Positions 53,713 through 64,000 of a DNA stretch of 64,000 nt are shown here, in pieces; the first letter of the stretch is position 1; each line of letters begins with the position of its first letter. The position numbers were made by a program, and so were the translations under genes. The DNA is from Melieria omissa. Lineage: Eukaryota; Arthropoda; Insecta; Diptera; Ulidiidae. The notes below the pieces were generated by a model, which saw only the letters and a program-made list of their open reading frames with translations, had not been told where the DNA came from and made no database searches. The DNA lies in the NCBI GenBank assembly GCA_963971225.1, contig OZ020269.1, positions 1,922,001 through 1,986,000 of the forward strand, in the 5' to 3' direction.

Positions 53713-55600
53713 CTTCAATAGAAGAAGGGCAATTTACATATTTCGATAGAGAGATAAAAAGTCAAAATTATTAATGTAAATTGTTGCCGAAGTAAGGCAA
53801 TCCAAATGAAATTTTTTTTCAGTTATTTGTTGTTCGATTATGTGGATGCCACGTGCCGCTTAAAGTTAAAGGTTGAGTAAGGTGCATAACCACATTTCTA
53901 GGATATTTACACATTTGATGATTGTTATTGCCCCGTGCCATGTCTCTGCCAACTTAAGTTAAAACTCCATTCCATTCATTATAAATGCGGTTCAATCTAT
54001 CTGCATTCGTGCTTCCATTTGAAAATAGCAAAGGCTGCAGCAGGTAATTTGCCGCTAGGCTGAATGCCTCTCAACCAGTAGCAGCAGTAGGTATTTAACA
54101 GATCGTTCCTAATCAACCTGGTCTATTCCATGGTGCAATGTATCTGCGACCACCATGAACGGCGTTGTCATTTGACAGGACACAGCGAGAGTGCATAAAG
54201 AAACACTGAAGCGAGTTATCTTAATTGCTATTGGCCTTAGTAAAAGCCTTTAAGGCGTTGCAGTGCTAAATAAGCAGATGTAGGGCATGTTGCTATAATC
54301 TAGAGTGGTCTCAAGACTTGGTCTGTTGAACTGGAACCGTTTGGTTCAGTTTTTCAAAGAAGTGCGGGAGAAGAGCAGATTATACAGGATCGGAACGACA
54401 ACCTTATAGTGTGCAAAGATCAATAAGTAATACATCAGGCACAAGATTTATCGAGACACAAGGTGCTACGTTATATTTTTTGCCAAAGGTCGGTTTTCTG
54501 TGGATAGGGAAAATGTCAGTAACAGTTTTACGTTTTGATCGCAAAAACACTACTACGTAGTAGGGTATATGCTAGTTTTAAGTTAAATTCTATTAACTTT
54601 TCCAGGGAAATATGAAGCGAAATAGTCTATGAAGCATTGTTTGTGATTTGTAATTGAATAATAATTATTTATTATATTTAATTTTTCTCGCTTAAAATTT
54701 AATCCATTGGCTCGAATTTTAAGGTCAACTTTAGTGGCCTATAGTGGCTGCAATAATTGAAGTACTAAGGGAATATTCCGGATTCGTCTTAATAGGAGTA
54801 TTATTTTCCGATGTGTAAACAAATTTTCCCACATATTTTTTAAATCGCTTTTTTCTTATTTTTGGCCACACCCGTTACACTGTGCGTCGCGTGCTACGAG
54901 CGTGTGCTAATGAGCGATATTATAGTCGCTTCATTCGAGAGTATGAGTGCTACAAGCACCTAAACTTGGCATATTTTACGCCGGTAGATCACTAAAGAGC
55001 TTGCCGCAACTATTTAGCTCGTTTTTAAGCGATCAGTTCTTTCTAATATGCAGCCATGTGAGCCACGTTTGCTAAGCACCTAATACGGTGGCGGTGGCAT
55101 ATCTTCCAAACGCCGCTCTAGGTGGTGGTAACCCACAATTCTGTTGAAACGTTGTCGAATGTGAGAGCGCGACTGCAGTTATAGCCAGCAAGTTTACAAA
55201 AAGATAGTGTGATTACCTATACAGGGTAAACAGGTATAGGAAAACAAAATATTGTAAAGCTAAAAATAATAGCAAGGTACACATATATGAGCAAAAGTAT
55301 AGGCCCGAAAAACAAATATAAATTTGAATCTTTATACTAGATACTCGTATACGTACTATGTACATATTTGTAATACTCAGCATGCTCAGCATAATTGTTA
55401 TATTTTTATCCTGACGAGTAAAAAAATAAATATTGTTCATATTGCCCCTTTTCCAGTTGATATCTATCATCATCTTCCATCTTCTTCTTTATATAAATAA
55501 AAATCATTTTCCATGCGATAGCCCCGCTAAAACTCGAAAACGGAAAATTAGAATCATTCATTTTTCTTTTTTGACTCGAACAAACGCGCAGGGGATGACC
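53713..55600. other. No feature recognised
   Basis: Unique-looking DNA upstream (on minus) of the candidate exon. Short ORFs only. The region from 54840 to 55200 is less AT-rich but carries no recognisable gene. Confidence 0.45.
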
Positions 55601-55645
55601 CCTATTAATGCGAGGCATTGCGTTGGTTCAGAAAGGATATAAAGG

Positions 55646-57655
55646 TTAGGAGATAGGATTTTGAGAGCAGTGGTTGTGGACTCTTGACTTGAACCCATCG
55701 AGATCATAAGTGCTGGGGAAAATATCCGCAGGGAGACCATTCCACAACCGCGATGGACGGGCCAGAAACGAACCTTCTCTGTAGTGCGTAGTGTGCTGAA
55801 TCATCGTTTCAACGTGGAATGCATGGGCGCCAGTGTTCAAACGGGTTGCCCGGGGGAATACCCGGAGTGACGGCACTGAGCAATTACCGAAAAAGTATCG
55901 GTAAAATAACACCACACATGCCACGTTTCGACAATGTTCTAAGGAGTCAATAGAGCTGGATACCCTACTGTCCCCTATAAGCTTGATCGCACGGTTTTGC
56001 ACCCGGTCCAGGAGCTCCAAATGGATTTTTGAAGCCCCCGCCCATACGTGCGAGTTAAACCCCATTTTAGGTCGGATAAAGGTGGTGTAAATAATGCAGA
56101 GATCAGACGGAGTGAAATATTTTTTGCACCGCTTTAGGAAGCCGAGGCACTTGGCTGCTTCTTTCGACACGCCAAAAATATGATCATTCCAACGAAGATC
56201 GGCAATACTCGCACCACCCATAACCAGGGATGTGTTGGGATGTGGGGAGACTCGCTTGTGGGATAACAGACAACAATGGGTCTTGCGCGGATTAAAATCG
56301 ACCCTGTTCGTTCGACCCCACTTGGAGATTATTTGTAGGTCGCTATTAAGTGTGTCATTCATACGGCGCCGTTCTCTCTCAATCTCCACAGAGCTGGGGC
56401 GCTTTGTGAAGGAATATGAATGACAAATGGTGCTGTCATCCGCAAACGAGTAGATGGGATTCATCGTCCACGACAATAGGTCGTTGATGAAGATGGGGAA
56501 AAGGGTTGGGGAAAGGATCGAACCCTGCGGCACTCCCGTGCTAAGGGAATGCTTTTCCGAGGCTATGCCGTCTATTACAACACTAATAGAGCGATCATAG
56601 AGGACGTTCGTAATCCAACGAGAGAAGGTACTACCGACACCATAGGCAATCAATTTTGAGACGAGTGCTTTATGCCACACTCGGTCAAAGGCCTTGGAAA
56701 TATCCAATGCAACAACCTTGCTTTCACCGAGGTTTAGAATGCTATGGTTCCATTTCTCGGTGAGGACCGCCATAAGGTCTCCCGTCGATCGCTGTCTCCG
56801 AAAGCCGTATTGGCGTCACTTAGCAGTCTATTGTGCTCCAGATACTTCACAAGGTTGAAGTTTACAATGCTTTCCATTGCTTTCGAAAGCACCGAACAGA
56901 TTGCTATGGTCGGCAGTTTGTAGAGTCAGTAGTCTTGCCTTTTTTAGGAACTGGTTGAACATTTGACACCTTCCAACATGTCGGAAATACACCTGTGGTG
57001 TATGACATGTTGAAAAGTTTGCGTAATGGTGAGGTAGCGAAATTTTTCAAAACAAGGGCTGGAATGCCGTCCGGCCCTGAAGCCTTATTTACATCGAGAT
57101 TTGCAAGCACTCCTTTAACCACCCGTGTCCGAAAGTGAATTTCTGGCATAGAGCAAGAGATGTTCTCAACTACGGGTAATGGTTGATCGCTGTGGGGCAG
57201 AAAGGAATTCTCTACGAAAATTTTAGCCAACAAATTAGCTTTATCAACCGAGTGAGTGATGATTTGATCATTGTTAAGGAGAAGTGGAATTGAAGACGAT
57301 GTTTGGTTCTTCACGTTCTTAACGAATGACCAGAAGTTCTTACTACCACGCTGGCATTGAAGAACTTTTTTCCTTGGCGCTGTTCGTGCAGAAACTTTTG
57401 GCGCCCTAGGATGGCATTGCATCGATTTCTAGCCTGTTTACGCAGCTGTTCAGTGGCGGCATTTTTATTTGCCTGCCATGCTCTGAAAGCTTCCTCTTTA
57501 GACCTGACAGCAATTCTGCATGTCTCATTCAACCATAGATTGTCCTTAGGTTTAATGCAAATTAGCTTATTCGGGATGGAGGACCGCATTCCCAATAATA
57601 TTATTTCTTCAACCATTTTGGCTGCGGCATTTATGTTTCTATCGAGAAAACACAC
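55646..57655 (-). pseudogene. LINE pol fragment (CR1/Jockey-like), frameshifted
   Basis: Read on minus. 57655-57311 is the linker before RT (KPKDNLWLNETCRIAVRSKE). 57422-56904 holds RT fingers (DVNKASGPDGIPALVLKNF). The open frame 56773-55646 has VVALDISKAFDRVWHKAL with the first catalytic Asp, STGVPQGSILSPTLF, SFADDS with the catalytic pair, and a C-terminal region (FLARPSRLWNGLPADIFP). The breaks lie near 57350 and 56790-56930. The endonuclease and 5' part are missing. The 3' end is not marked by a clear tail. Confidence 0.8.
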
Positions 57656-57739
57656 ACTGCCTTAAATCAAGGAAGGTTTAAAAACAATAAAAATCGTATG
57701 GGTTAAGTTGAACACATTTTTAATTGAAATTTTGAGAAA

Positions 57740-59027
57740 TCATAAGAGATTCAACGATTCAGCGATTTTTTGAAAATGAAAAATCAATTTCAACATATTT
57801 GGAGATTTTATTAAGCTCAATAAGGCCAATAAGACCAACACGAAAAAACTCAACGCAGCGGAGAGATCTGGATACATTAAAGATAACCTCCACCAGGAGT
57901 ACCGGACAATCAACACTACCACGGGGTATACCAAAAACAAAGGATTAAGAGAGGATTATTCTCCTACTCTGCAAAGATTTTTAATTAATTAATAAGCACC
58001 TATGCAAGATGGCATACATAATAAGGAGACCAGATGAAGGACGCGTATTCGAGCGTGGACCGTACAAATTCAAGCATGGCATAGAACTTGGGAATCATTA
58101 AATTGATATAACTAACGAAAGTAAACGTAGTCAAGGATTTCCTCCGGGATTTCGTTAACTCGCAGCAGGGGTTGCAAAGAGATGTGATAAGTTGTGTCCA
58201 AGATTTAAGATCGTTTAGAAAAAGTAGCTTTGAAACACGATAATCGATTTTTAATACACCAAGCTGAGTTGTTGATCGTCGAGTAGATTTTGAGGTCGTC
58301 TGCATGAAGAAGAAACCTTGCTAACAAAAAACAACGGGTTTACGATATTGCTTTGTGCTACACAGGAGCAAGCAACAAAAGGGATAGACCTTACATTGTC
58401 CACAATAACCATGCAATGACGATTGTTTAAATAAGATGCAATCCAGCTCAAGAAGGTTGAGTGCAACCCAATGCAGGTTAATTTATTTAACAGGATAACG
58501 TGAGAAACCCTGTGGAATGCCTTACCTGGTTGATAAGCTACAGTACAATCATTTGAGAATACAGCTGGATTAGACACAGTTGAGCGTTCAGGAATAAAAC
58601 CATACTGCTCCGGACATATTGTATTCTTCACCGAAAATAATAATTTATCTTGGATGATATATGCAAAAAGTTTAGACATGAAAAGTTAAAAAGTTTAGAA
58701 ATGGGGCTGTTGCTACTGATGCCACTTTTATTACCACTTTTGAAAATAGGTGTGTTGAAGCCGAATTCCAAGCATCTATAAAGATCAACATCAACATCGA
58801 TTTGTACAAAATATTTAAGACGTTAAATGCCATTGAGCACATCTTGGAAAGACAGGAATAGCTTTCCGAAACCAAAGGGCGGTTGCAAAGTAATAGAAAG
58901 GTTCCCGTCACTAGCAGATTCAGTTCCGAAATTTGACTTAATTTCGCATAGAGGAGAGGAGGACTGGCAGCTACGCCGCCGAGGAAAAGTGCTGAAGGAA
59001 TATTGGAATACAATTTTTACGAATTAA
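57740..59027 (-). pseudogene. LINE pol fragment (Jockey-like), heavily decayed
   Basis: Read on minus. NIPSALFLGGVAAS near 59000 is the pre-RT linker. GFNTPIFKSG and then SKLFAYIIQDKLLFSV, CPEQYGFIPERSTVSN and FLSWIASYLNNRHCM (58679-58251) are RT. RSTLEYASFIWSPYY (near 58040) and a C-terminal helix-rich end near 57760-57960 follow. The first catalytic region is damaged (YQPGKAFHRVSH) and the YADD box is lost. It adjoins the 3' LTR of Gypsy-A copy 3, which may have inserted into it. Confidence 0.7.
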
Positions 59028-59109
59028 CAAAATGCTTTTGTGTTGGAATTTTAGTTGGCTCAAAGTTGAGGAATTTATTTAAACGCAAGAACTTTTTTGG
59101 AATATATAT

Positions 59110-59447
59110 TGTTACGAAAGTGTCTTTACACTTAATTATTTGCTTAATTACTCCGTGTGGCACCTTCACTTGGCTAAACCAAGACTGACTCGCTGCGCCG
59201 TACCCGGCCGCCTTTTATACCTGTCCGGTTATCGCGCAGATCGTTCCCGCACATTCTAATTGGACTAGAAGTTTCCACTATTATCGCGGGCCATCATTGC
59301 CAGATCGAATTATAGCAAGTCGCTATACTTTAAAGTGCTTGCCTAAAAGTATGCCTGTAAAAGCATTCATAGCACGGCGCGTAGCGACGGGGCGCCTTGC
59401 ACAGCGACCGGCTGTTTTGCACAGCGACAGACTGTCTTACCGTTACA
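59110..59447 (-). repeat. 3' LTR of Gypsy-A copy 3
   Basis: TGTTACG start on plus and CGTTACA end, next to the purine tract AAGTGGTGGGCAG (minus reading). It is internally deleted near 59118 relative to the 62788 LTR, and contains three AGCGAC(C/G)G repeats near 59390-59430. Confidence 0.85.
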
Positions 59448-59458
59448 CTGCCCACCAC

Positions 59459-60340
59459 TTAGACTTGTTCGTCCCGAATAAGTGCCGAGGCTCCGCTGTG
59501 ATAAGGCGCCAGGCGCTCCAAATGGACTACCTTCAGCTTAGCGCCTCTATTGCTGGAGCGTTGAATCCTGTATACCACATCGTTAATCCTAGTCACGACT
59601 GTGTACGGTCCTTCCCATGACGTTTGAAGTTTTGGAGACAAACCTTTCCTCCGCTGCGGGTTGTAGAGCATTACCAGATCGCCTTCTTGGAACCCTGCCG
59701 AGTTGGCCCGTAGATCATATCTGGCTTTCACCTTATCGCTGACCAGTTTGGTGCGGCTCCTTATAAACTGGTGAATTTCCTCCTAGTCAGTCTTAGCGCC
59801 TCCCGTCGTACTGACTACCCCGAACTTCAAGTCAGCGGGTAACCGCAACTCTGTGCCGAACACTGCTCGGGCTGGAGTGAGTGATGTCGTGTCGTGCGGG
59901 GCTGACCTACACGCCATCAGGAACAGGGGGACATGCGTGTCCCAATCCTTTTGATTCCTGCCTACCACTTTCCGCAGATATTCTTCCAGTGTCCGGTTAA
60001 AGCGTTCTACCATGCCGTTGGACTGTGGGTGCAAAGGAGTGGTACGAGTTTTCCTTATTCCCAGCAGCTCACGCACTTCCTTGAATACCGCAGACCCGAA
60101 ATTCCGGCCTTGATCCGAGTGTAACTCCAACGGAACTCAGAACCTGGCTACCCAGTTGTTTACCAGCTTTTCCGCGACCGTAGTGGCCTCCTGGTTAGGA
60201 ATAGGGTACACTTCGGGCCATTTGCTGAAATAATCCATTACCACCAGCACATACTTGTTGCCTTGAGTGCTAGTTGGGAATGGGCCGGCGACGTCCATAG
60301 CAATCCGCTCGAAGGGCGCTCCCACGTTGTACTGCTGCAT
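59459..60340 (-). pseudogene. pol: Integrase of Gypsy-A copy 3, interrupted
   Basis: On minus, 60340-60137 covers the core start with the first catalytic Asp (RIAMDVAGPFP). A stop follows at about 60134, where family members have Gly. 60130-59783 contains HSDQGRNF (second Asp) and GMVERFNRTLEEY (Glu), ending at a stop near 59783. 59731-59459 is the C-terminal domain (LSPKLQTSWEGPYTVV). All three catalytic residues are kept, but the frame is cut twice. Confidence 0.85.
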
Positions 60341-60982
60341 GCGGCCCCGAGATCTTCTTGTCGGCCCTTTCGCGGCTGAACATCGGTCGCAGGTCTTAAT
60401 CCACTCGGCTACAGACTCCTGACATCCTACCCAGTAGAATCGTCTTTTTATTTTGGCGACGGTTTTGGTGATGCCTAGGTGCCCTCCACTGGAGTCATTA
60501 TGGTATGCCTCAATGACCTTGTTGATCCTGCATTTCGGGTCAGGACTACCATTAGGGAGTTGCTGGTCCGACCATCCTCACTCTTAAATCTTAGCGATCG
60601 GGCTTTCACTGGCCATCTCCTACCAGTCCGGACGTGCGCCTTGCTTCTTGCCTTCGACGATTTTTGCAAGATCCGCATCCTCACGCTGGTCCTTTTGTAA
60701 CCTCTCCGCAGACCACTCTTTCTCTGGCATACCGCTTACCGACCGGACGTCCACTATCTGTTCTTTGCTTTCGGATCGCGAACATTGTCTGCATTCGATG
60801 CTCTATCGTGTAGTCGTAGCTCTGCAGTCGCTCGATCCACCTCGCCAATTGCCCTTCAGGGTCTTTCAAGTTCAGGAGCTATCTCAATGCCGCATGATCT
60901 GTGCGGAGGCGAAACCTTTGTCCATACAGATATTTGGAGAAGTGTTTTACGCAGTCCAATACCGCCAGCAGTTCTCTCCGTG
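60341..60982 (-). pseudogene. pol: RNase H end and integrase zinc domain, copy 3
   Basis: On minus the sequence continues RNase H after a frameshift near 60985. A TAG replaces Trp near 60880 in the block that should read (S/A)L-x-WLLNL. WIERLQSYDYTIEHR follows near 60840. The integrase zinc domain (VAKIKRRFYWVGCQESVAEW-like, with CDRCSAAKG) lies near 60470-60370 in another frame. Several deletions are present, for example near 60785-60770. Confidence 0.7.
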
Positions 60983-62125
60983 TCACACAGTAGTTGCGTT
61001 GCACAGAGGTTTCGATAGAACCCTACTGTAGTATGCTATCACTTGTTCTTGGCCGTCTATTATCTGTGATAGCACCCCGCCAATACTATGCCCGCTTGCA
61101 TCTGTATCCAGCACAAACATCTTCCCAGGCACGGGGAAGGCCAGAATTGGAGCAGTGCACAGTTTTTCCTTCAGACGTGCAAAAGCCTGCTCCTGCTCTT
61201 CGTTCCACTCGAAAGCTTGGCTCTTTTGCGTCAGTTTGTGAAAGCTGCTGGCTATGTTCGTGAATGCTGGAACAAATAGGCGGTAGTATGTGCACAGGCC
61301 CAGGAAACTACGGAGTTCGTGTAGACTGCGTGGCCGGGGCCACTTCTTCAACGCCGTGATTTTGCCTTCGTCCGTATGTACTCCGCGGGCGGAAACCGTG
61401 TGCCCCAGGTACTTGACCTCTTTTTGGAACAGCGAACACTTCTTTGGGTTGAGTTTAAGCCCGGCTTTTTGTATCCGCTCGAATACCTCCTTCAGCTTTC
61501 CCAGGTGGTCGTCGAAGCTTTTACCCATCACGATTATGTCGTTGAGGTACACCAGACACGTCCGCCAATGCAGCCCTTTTAGCACGCGTTCCATTAGCCG
61601 CTCGAATGTTGCTGGTGCGTTGCAGAGTCCAAACGGCATGACGGTGAACTGCCACAAACCATCGCCAACACTGAAAGACGTTTTCTCTTTGTCCTTGTCT
61701 GCAAGCTCCACCTGCCAATAGCCGCTGCGTAAGTCGAGCGTGGAGAACCACTGCGTGTCTGACAGTGTGTCCAGGGTGCCTTTGATCCGAGGTAGTGGAT
61801 AACTGTCCTTCTTGGTCACATCATTGAGCTTCCGATAGTCCACACAAAACCGGGTACTGCCATCCTTTTTCTTGACTAGCAAGACCGGCGAGCACCAGGG
61901 GCCCGAAGAAGGCTCTATGACCTTTTCTTTCCGCATGTATTCGGTCAAATCTGCGACCTCCTCCCTCTTGGCCAGAGGAACTCGTCTTGGCGATTGGTGA
62001 ATCGGTTTTGCACTTCCGGTGTCGATGTTGTGCTTCACTATGGCTATCCTTCCGCCTGCTTCTGCCGCAAATATTAACCCATAGTGCTGAAGGAGCGGAG
62101 CCTTCTGTTTCTGCTTGGCCGTCAA
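60983..62125 (-). pseudogene. pol: RT and RNase H of Gypsy-A copy 3, catalytic Asp changed
   Basis: This open frame of 380 codons is the best RT of this family in the window. It has PSSGPWCSPVLLVKKKDGS, LDLRSGYWQVELA, MPFGLCNAPATFE and the thumb (LGHTVSARGVHTDEGK). The RNase H start LDTDASGHSIGGVLSQ follows. The box that should be YLDD reads YLND near 61548, a single Asp-to-Asn change, which should abolish polymerase activity. The frame leaves the family at the C-terminal end (near 60990) through a shift. Confidence 0.88.
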
Positions 62126-62318
62126 CTCGCTGCTCCACTGGTTTTCCTGCGGTCCATGTTAAAACCGCTCGTCTTATTACCTCCAGGTGGGTTACTCCCG
62201 CAATTGACCAATGCTACGGCTTCCTTACACTTGCCAATTTCCACATCTTTCCCGTCATATCTGGGTGCATTCAGGGGGTTCAGTATTCTGACTGGTATTC
62301 TGCCATTCTTAGGTTCCA

Positions 62319-62725
62319 CTAATGTACGTCCACCTTTGCCCACACAATCGCCTCAGAATTCGCTGGTATCCTCCTGTGTTGACACGATACAACCTCCCTT
62401 ACCGCCATGCTTCGCTTATAGCCGGTGTGCAGCGGGAATTCAACGTTGGCATATCTCAGCACATTTTCTTTCAGGTCCAGCGTAAAACCGTGTCTAATCA
62501 TGAAATCCACGCCGATAATCACGTCATCCATTATATCCGCGACGATGAACTCATGTTCCAGGCTGCTGGTGCCGATAGCAATCGTTTTTGTAACTTTTCC
62601 TCTTACCGGCGCACGCTCGCTAGTCGCAGTCCTCATTTGTATGCTATGCAATGGTTCCTAATTCCTCAGGAGCTTTCTTCTTATGATCGAATATGATGCG
62701 CCAGAATCCAGTGTCCGCGTTTTAT
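62319..62725 (-). pseudogene. pol: Protease of Gypsy-A copy 3
   Basis: The active site LDSGAS lies near 62696-62713 on minus. A TAG follows near 62661 in the same frame. The rest of the retropepsin fold continues open (IVADIMDDVIIGVDFMIRHG). The sequence just upstream is already the retrotransposon leader (ATTATAAAACGCGGAC, like ATTATAAAAACGCAGAC before gag ATG in copies 1 and 2), so gag was deleted with a junction in AACGC(A/G)GAC. Confidence 0.8.
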
Positions 62726-62787
62726 AATTTTATTAAATTTTTTTTCCTTTTATTTATTCAATAGCACAATCCACTTCTGACACCAAA

Positions 62788-62967
62788 TGTTACGAATACT
62801 AGTTCTAGTGGGCTGGTACGTTTCTCTGGATTGTGCAATTTAAAATAAAAAAAACACTTAATTTCTCAAACGCCGTCAATAAAAACAAACAATCACTTTA
62901 TTTGTCAAATTTCACACATTTACACTTAATTACTTTACACTTAATTATTTGCTTAATTACTCCGTGT
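62788..62967 (-). repeat. 5' LTR of Gypsy-A copy 3, interrupted
   Basis: TGTTACG follows the primer site (CTTCTGACACCAAA, 62774-62787). It shares TTAATTATTTGCTTAATTAC and CTCCGTGT with the 3' LTR, then breaks off where that LTR continues GGCACCTTC. Confidence 0.82.
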
Positions 62968-64000
62968 CAGTGGCGTCCCCAGGGGGGATTAGGGGGGATG
63001 GATCCCCCCTTGGTCGAAGAATTCGTTTATGCAATTTGATATAACAATATGGAATTGTGAAACATTTTTACTATTTGCTTTATCTCTTCTGTAATCACCC
63101 ACTTAAAACCTAATAATTGAACATCCCATGATCTGGCCAGACCATGATGTGAGCAAGAGGATAGTCAAGGATTTTTGTTAATGATATACACAAAGTCAGA
63201 AAGTGTGAACATAATGATTTCTTTTGCTTGCCTACATTATTTTCGACTTCAATGAACTAATTTTGAATAAAAAAAAAAAAACGACAGTAAAGCAAGAAAA
63301 TAAAAAAAATGTATAAATTTAAAATACGTTACTTATGGATCTACTTCAACTGCTTGACCAATGCAATTATTACAACGATGTAATGCAGTATCATGACTAA
63401 ACCAAATTGAGATTTTACATTCGACACATACAAATCGCATTTTGATATATCTATTTCTGGATTCCTTGCACTGTTAATAATTCTGAACTGCTTTGCCAAA
63501 GAAAAATATGCAAAACGTGCTCAACATGTTATTGTTCATGCTGAACTGACCGGATATCTTTCTCCTTGTCGCCTTCGGTGTCGCTATCTTCACATTGAAC
63601 TATCTAAACGACCATTTTTTCTATCAGTATCAGAAGCTTGGTTTTGTTCAGGGCCAAATGAAAGCGTGAAACTGGCAGCACCGTTATTATTATCTCTAGC
63701 AGCAAATTATTTAATATCTTAAATTCGTTGCTCTAAAGCATTAGTTTCCGCTATTGCTTAGACAATTTTTTTTTTGATAAATTTTCCTCTCTGATTTAAC
63801 TCCAGCGTCGAAGTTCAAAAACAATGTCCACCTGATCCTCAAAATAGCATTCCCTTCCTTTCATCTCTGCCACAGAAAACACCCAATCGAATTGATAAAA
63901 AACCAGACACGACAAGACCACAAATGCTTCCTTCACTTCAGGATTGTAATTGAATTGACACCAAAACACGGACATAACCATGAATACAATGGATAAGTAT
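62968..64000. mobile_element. Start of an hAT-like element, runs out of the window
   Basis: The terminus CAGTGGCGTCCCCAGGGGGG, followed by more G/C runs (GGATCCCCCCTTGG), is a common insect hAT-type end (CAGTGGCG). It interrupts the gypsy LTR after CTCCGTGT, the predicted 8-bp target duplication. The rest, to 64000, has no recognised transposase. The longest frame (63796-63981, minus, 61 codons) is unassigned. Confidence 0.5.

Larger units (their letters stand above)
59110..62967 (-). mobile_element. Gypsy-A-related copy 3, without gag
   Basis: The minus element has its 3' LTR at 59110-59447, pol, and the start of its 5' LTR at 62788-62967, where an hAT-like element cuts in. ATAT precedes the 3' LTR (59106-59109). 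The leader runs straight from the primer site into protease, so all of gag is missing. Pol proteins are close to copies 1 and 2. The LTRs differ more, so it may be a sister subfamily. Confidence 0.88.

Noticed and set aside
55406..55642. Short ORFs next to the LINE 3' side
   Set aside because: They probably fall in LINE 3' UTR or flanking DNA, with no domain.
61290..61721. 143-codon plus-strand ORF
   Set aside because: Antisense shadow of the gypsy RT frame at 60983-62125.

Overview
This window looks like a repeat-rich, probably heterochromatic piece of an insect genome, most likely a fly (Diptera). It is AT-rich, has no bacterial-style operons, and nearly all recognisable coding sequence belongs to eukaryotic transposable elements: Ty3/gypsy and errantivirus LTR elements, LINEs, mariner/Tc1, piggyBac, hAT, Harbinger-like and TTAA-specific MITE-like elements. 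Only one plausible host exon is seen (53451-53712, minus strand). The species was not determined.

Layout. 1-8750: a non-autonomous hAT element with an 8-bp target duplication, a small hairpin-rich TIR element, a DUF7869-like fragment, a solo gypsy LTR, a TTAA-flanked MITE, a tRNA-derived SINE and degenerate repeats. 8750-19423: two head-to-head copies of one gypsy family (called Gypsy-A here). The minus copy has collapsed into a single in-frame Gag/integrase ORF. The plus copy is interrupted twice and has lost its RT active site. 19424-31680: degenerate tandem repeats around an 8.5-kb errantivirus (LTR-gag-pol-env-LTR, minus). It sits inside the terminal repeat of an older DNA element, and itself holds an intact mariner in gag and a piggyBac MITE in its 3' LTR. 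31681-41203: a nested stack, Tc1-like outside, then a CCCATTAA piggyBac, then a second piggyBac, a Harbinger-like MITE and an IS630/Tc1/mariner remnant, followed by two more mariners. 41500-49700: a THAP fragment, a LINE fragment with target duplication, and a second stack of four TTAA/TA-target elements. 49704-55600: the most unique-looking DNA, with the candidate host exon. 55646-64000: two decayed LINEs, a third gypsy copy that lacks gag, and the start of another hAT-like element that cuts into the gypsy LTR.

How the parts relate. Insertion order can often be read directly, because sister copies inside the window preserve the empty target sites: TTAA in the errantivirus 5' LTR, TTAA and TA in the MITE at 5230-5962, and TTAA in the MITE at 31681-32069. 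The three gypsy copies carry complementary deletions. One lacks PR, RT, RNase H and the integrase core. One lacks gag. One lacks the NC/PR region and the RT catalytic box. Probably only the mariner at 28458-29743 keeps everything an autonomous element needs.

Limits. All calls come from reading the sequence and the translations. No database search, alignment score or fold was run, so family and clade names are recognition calls, and percent identities are by eye.
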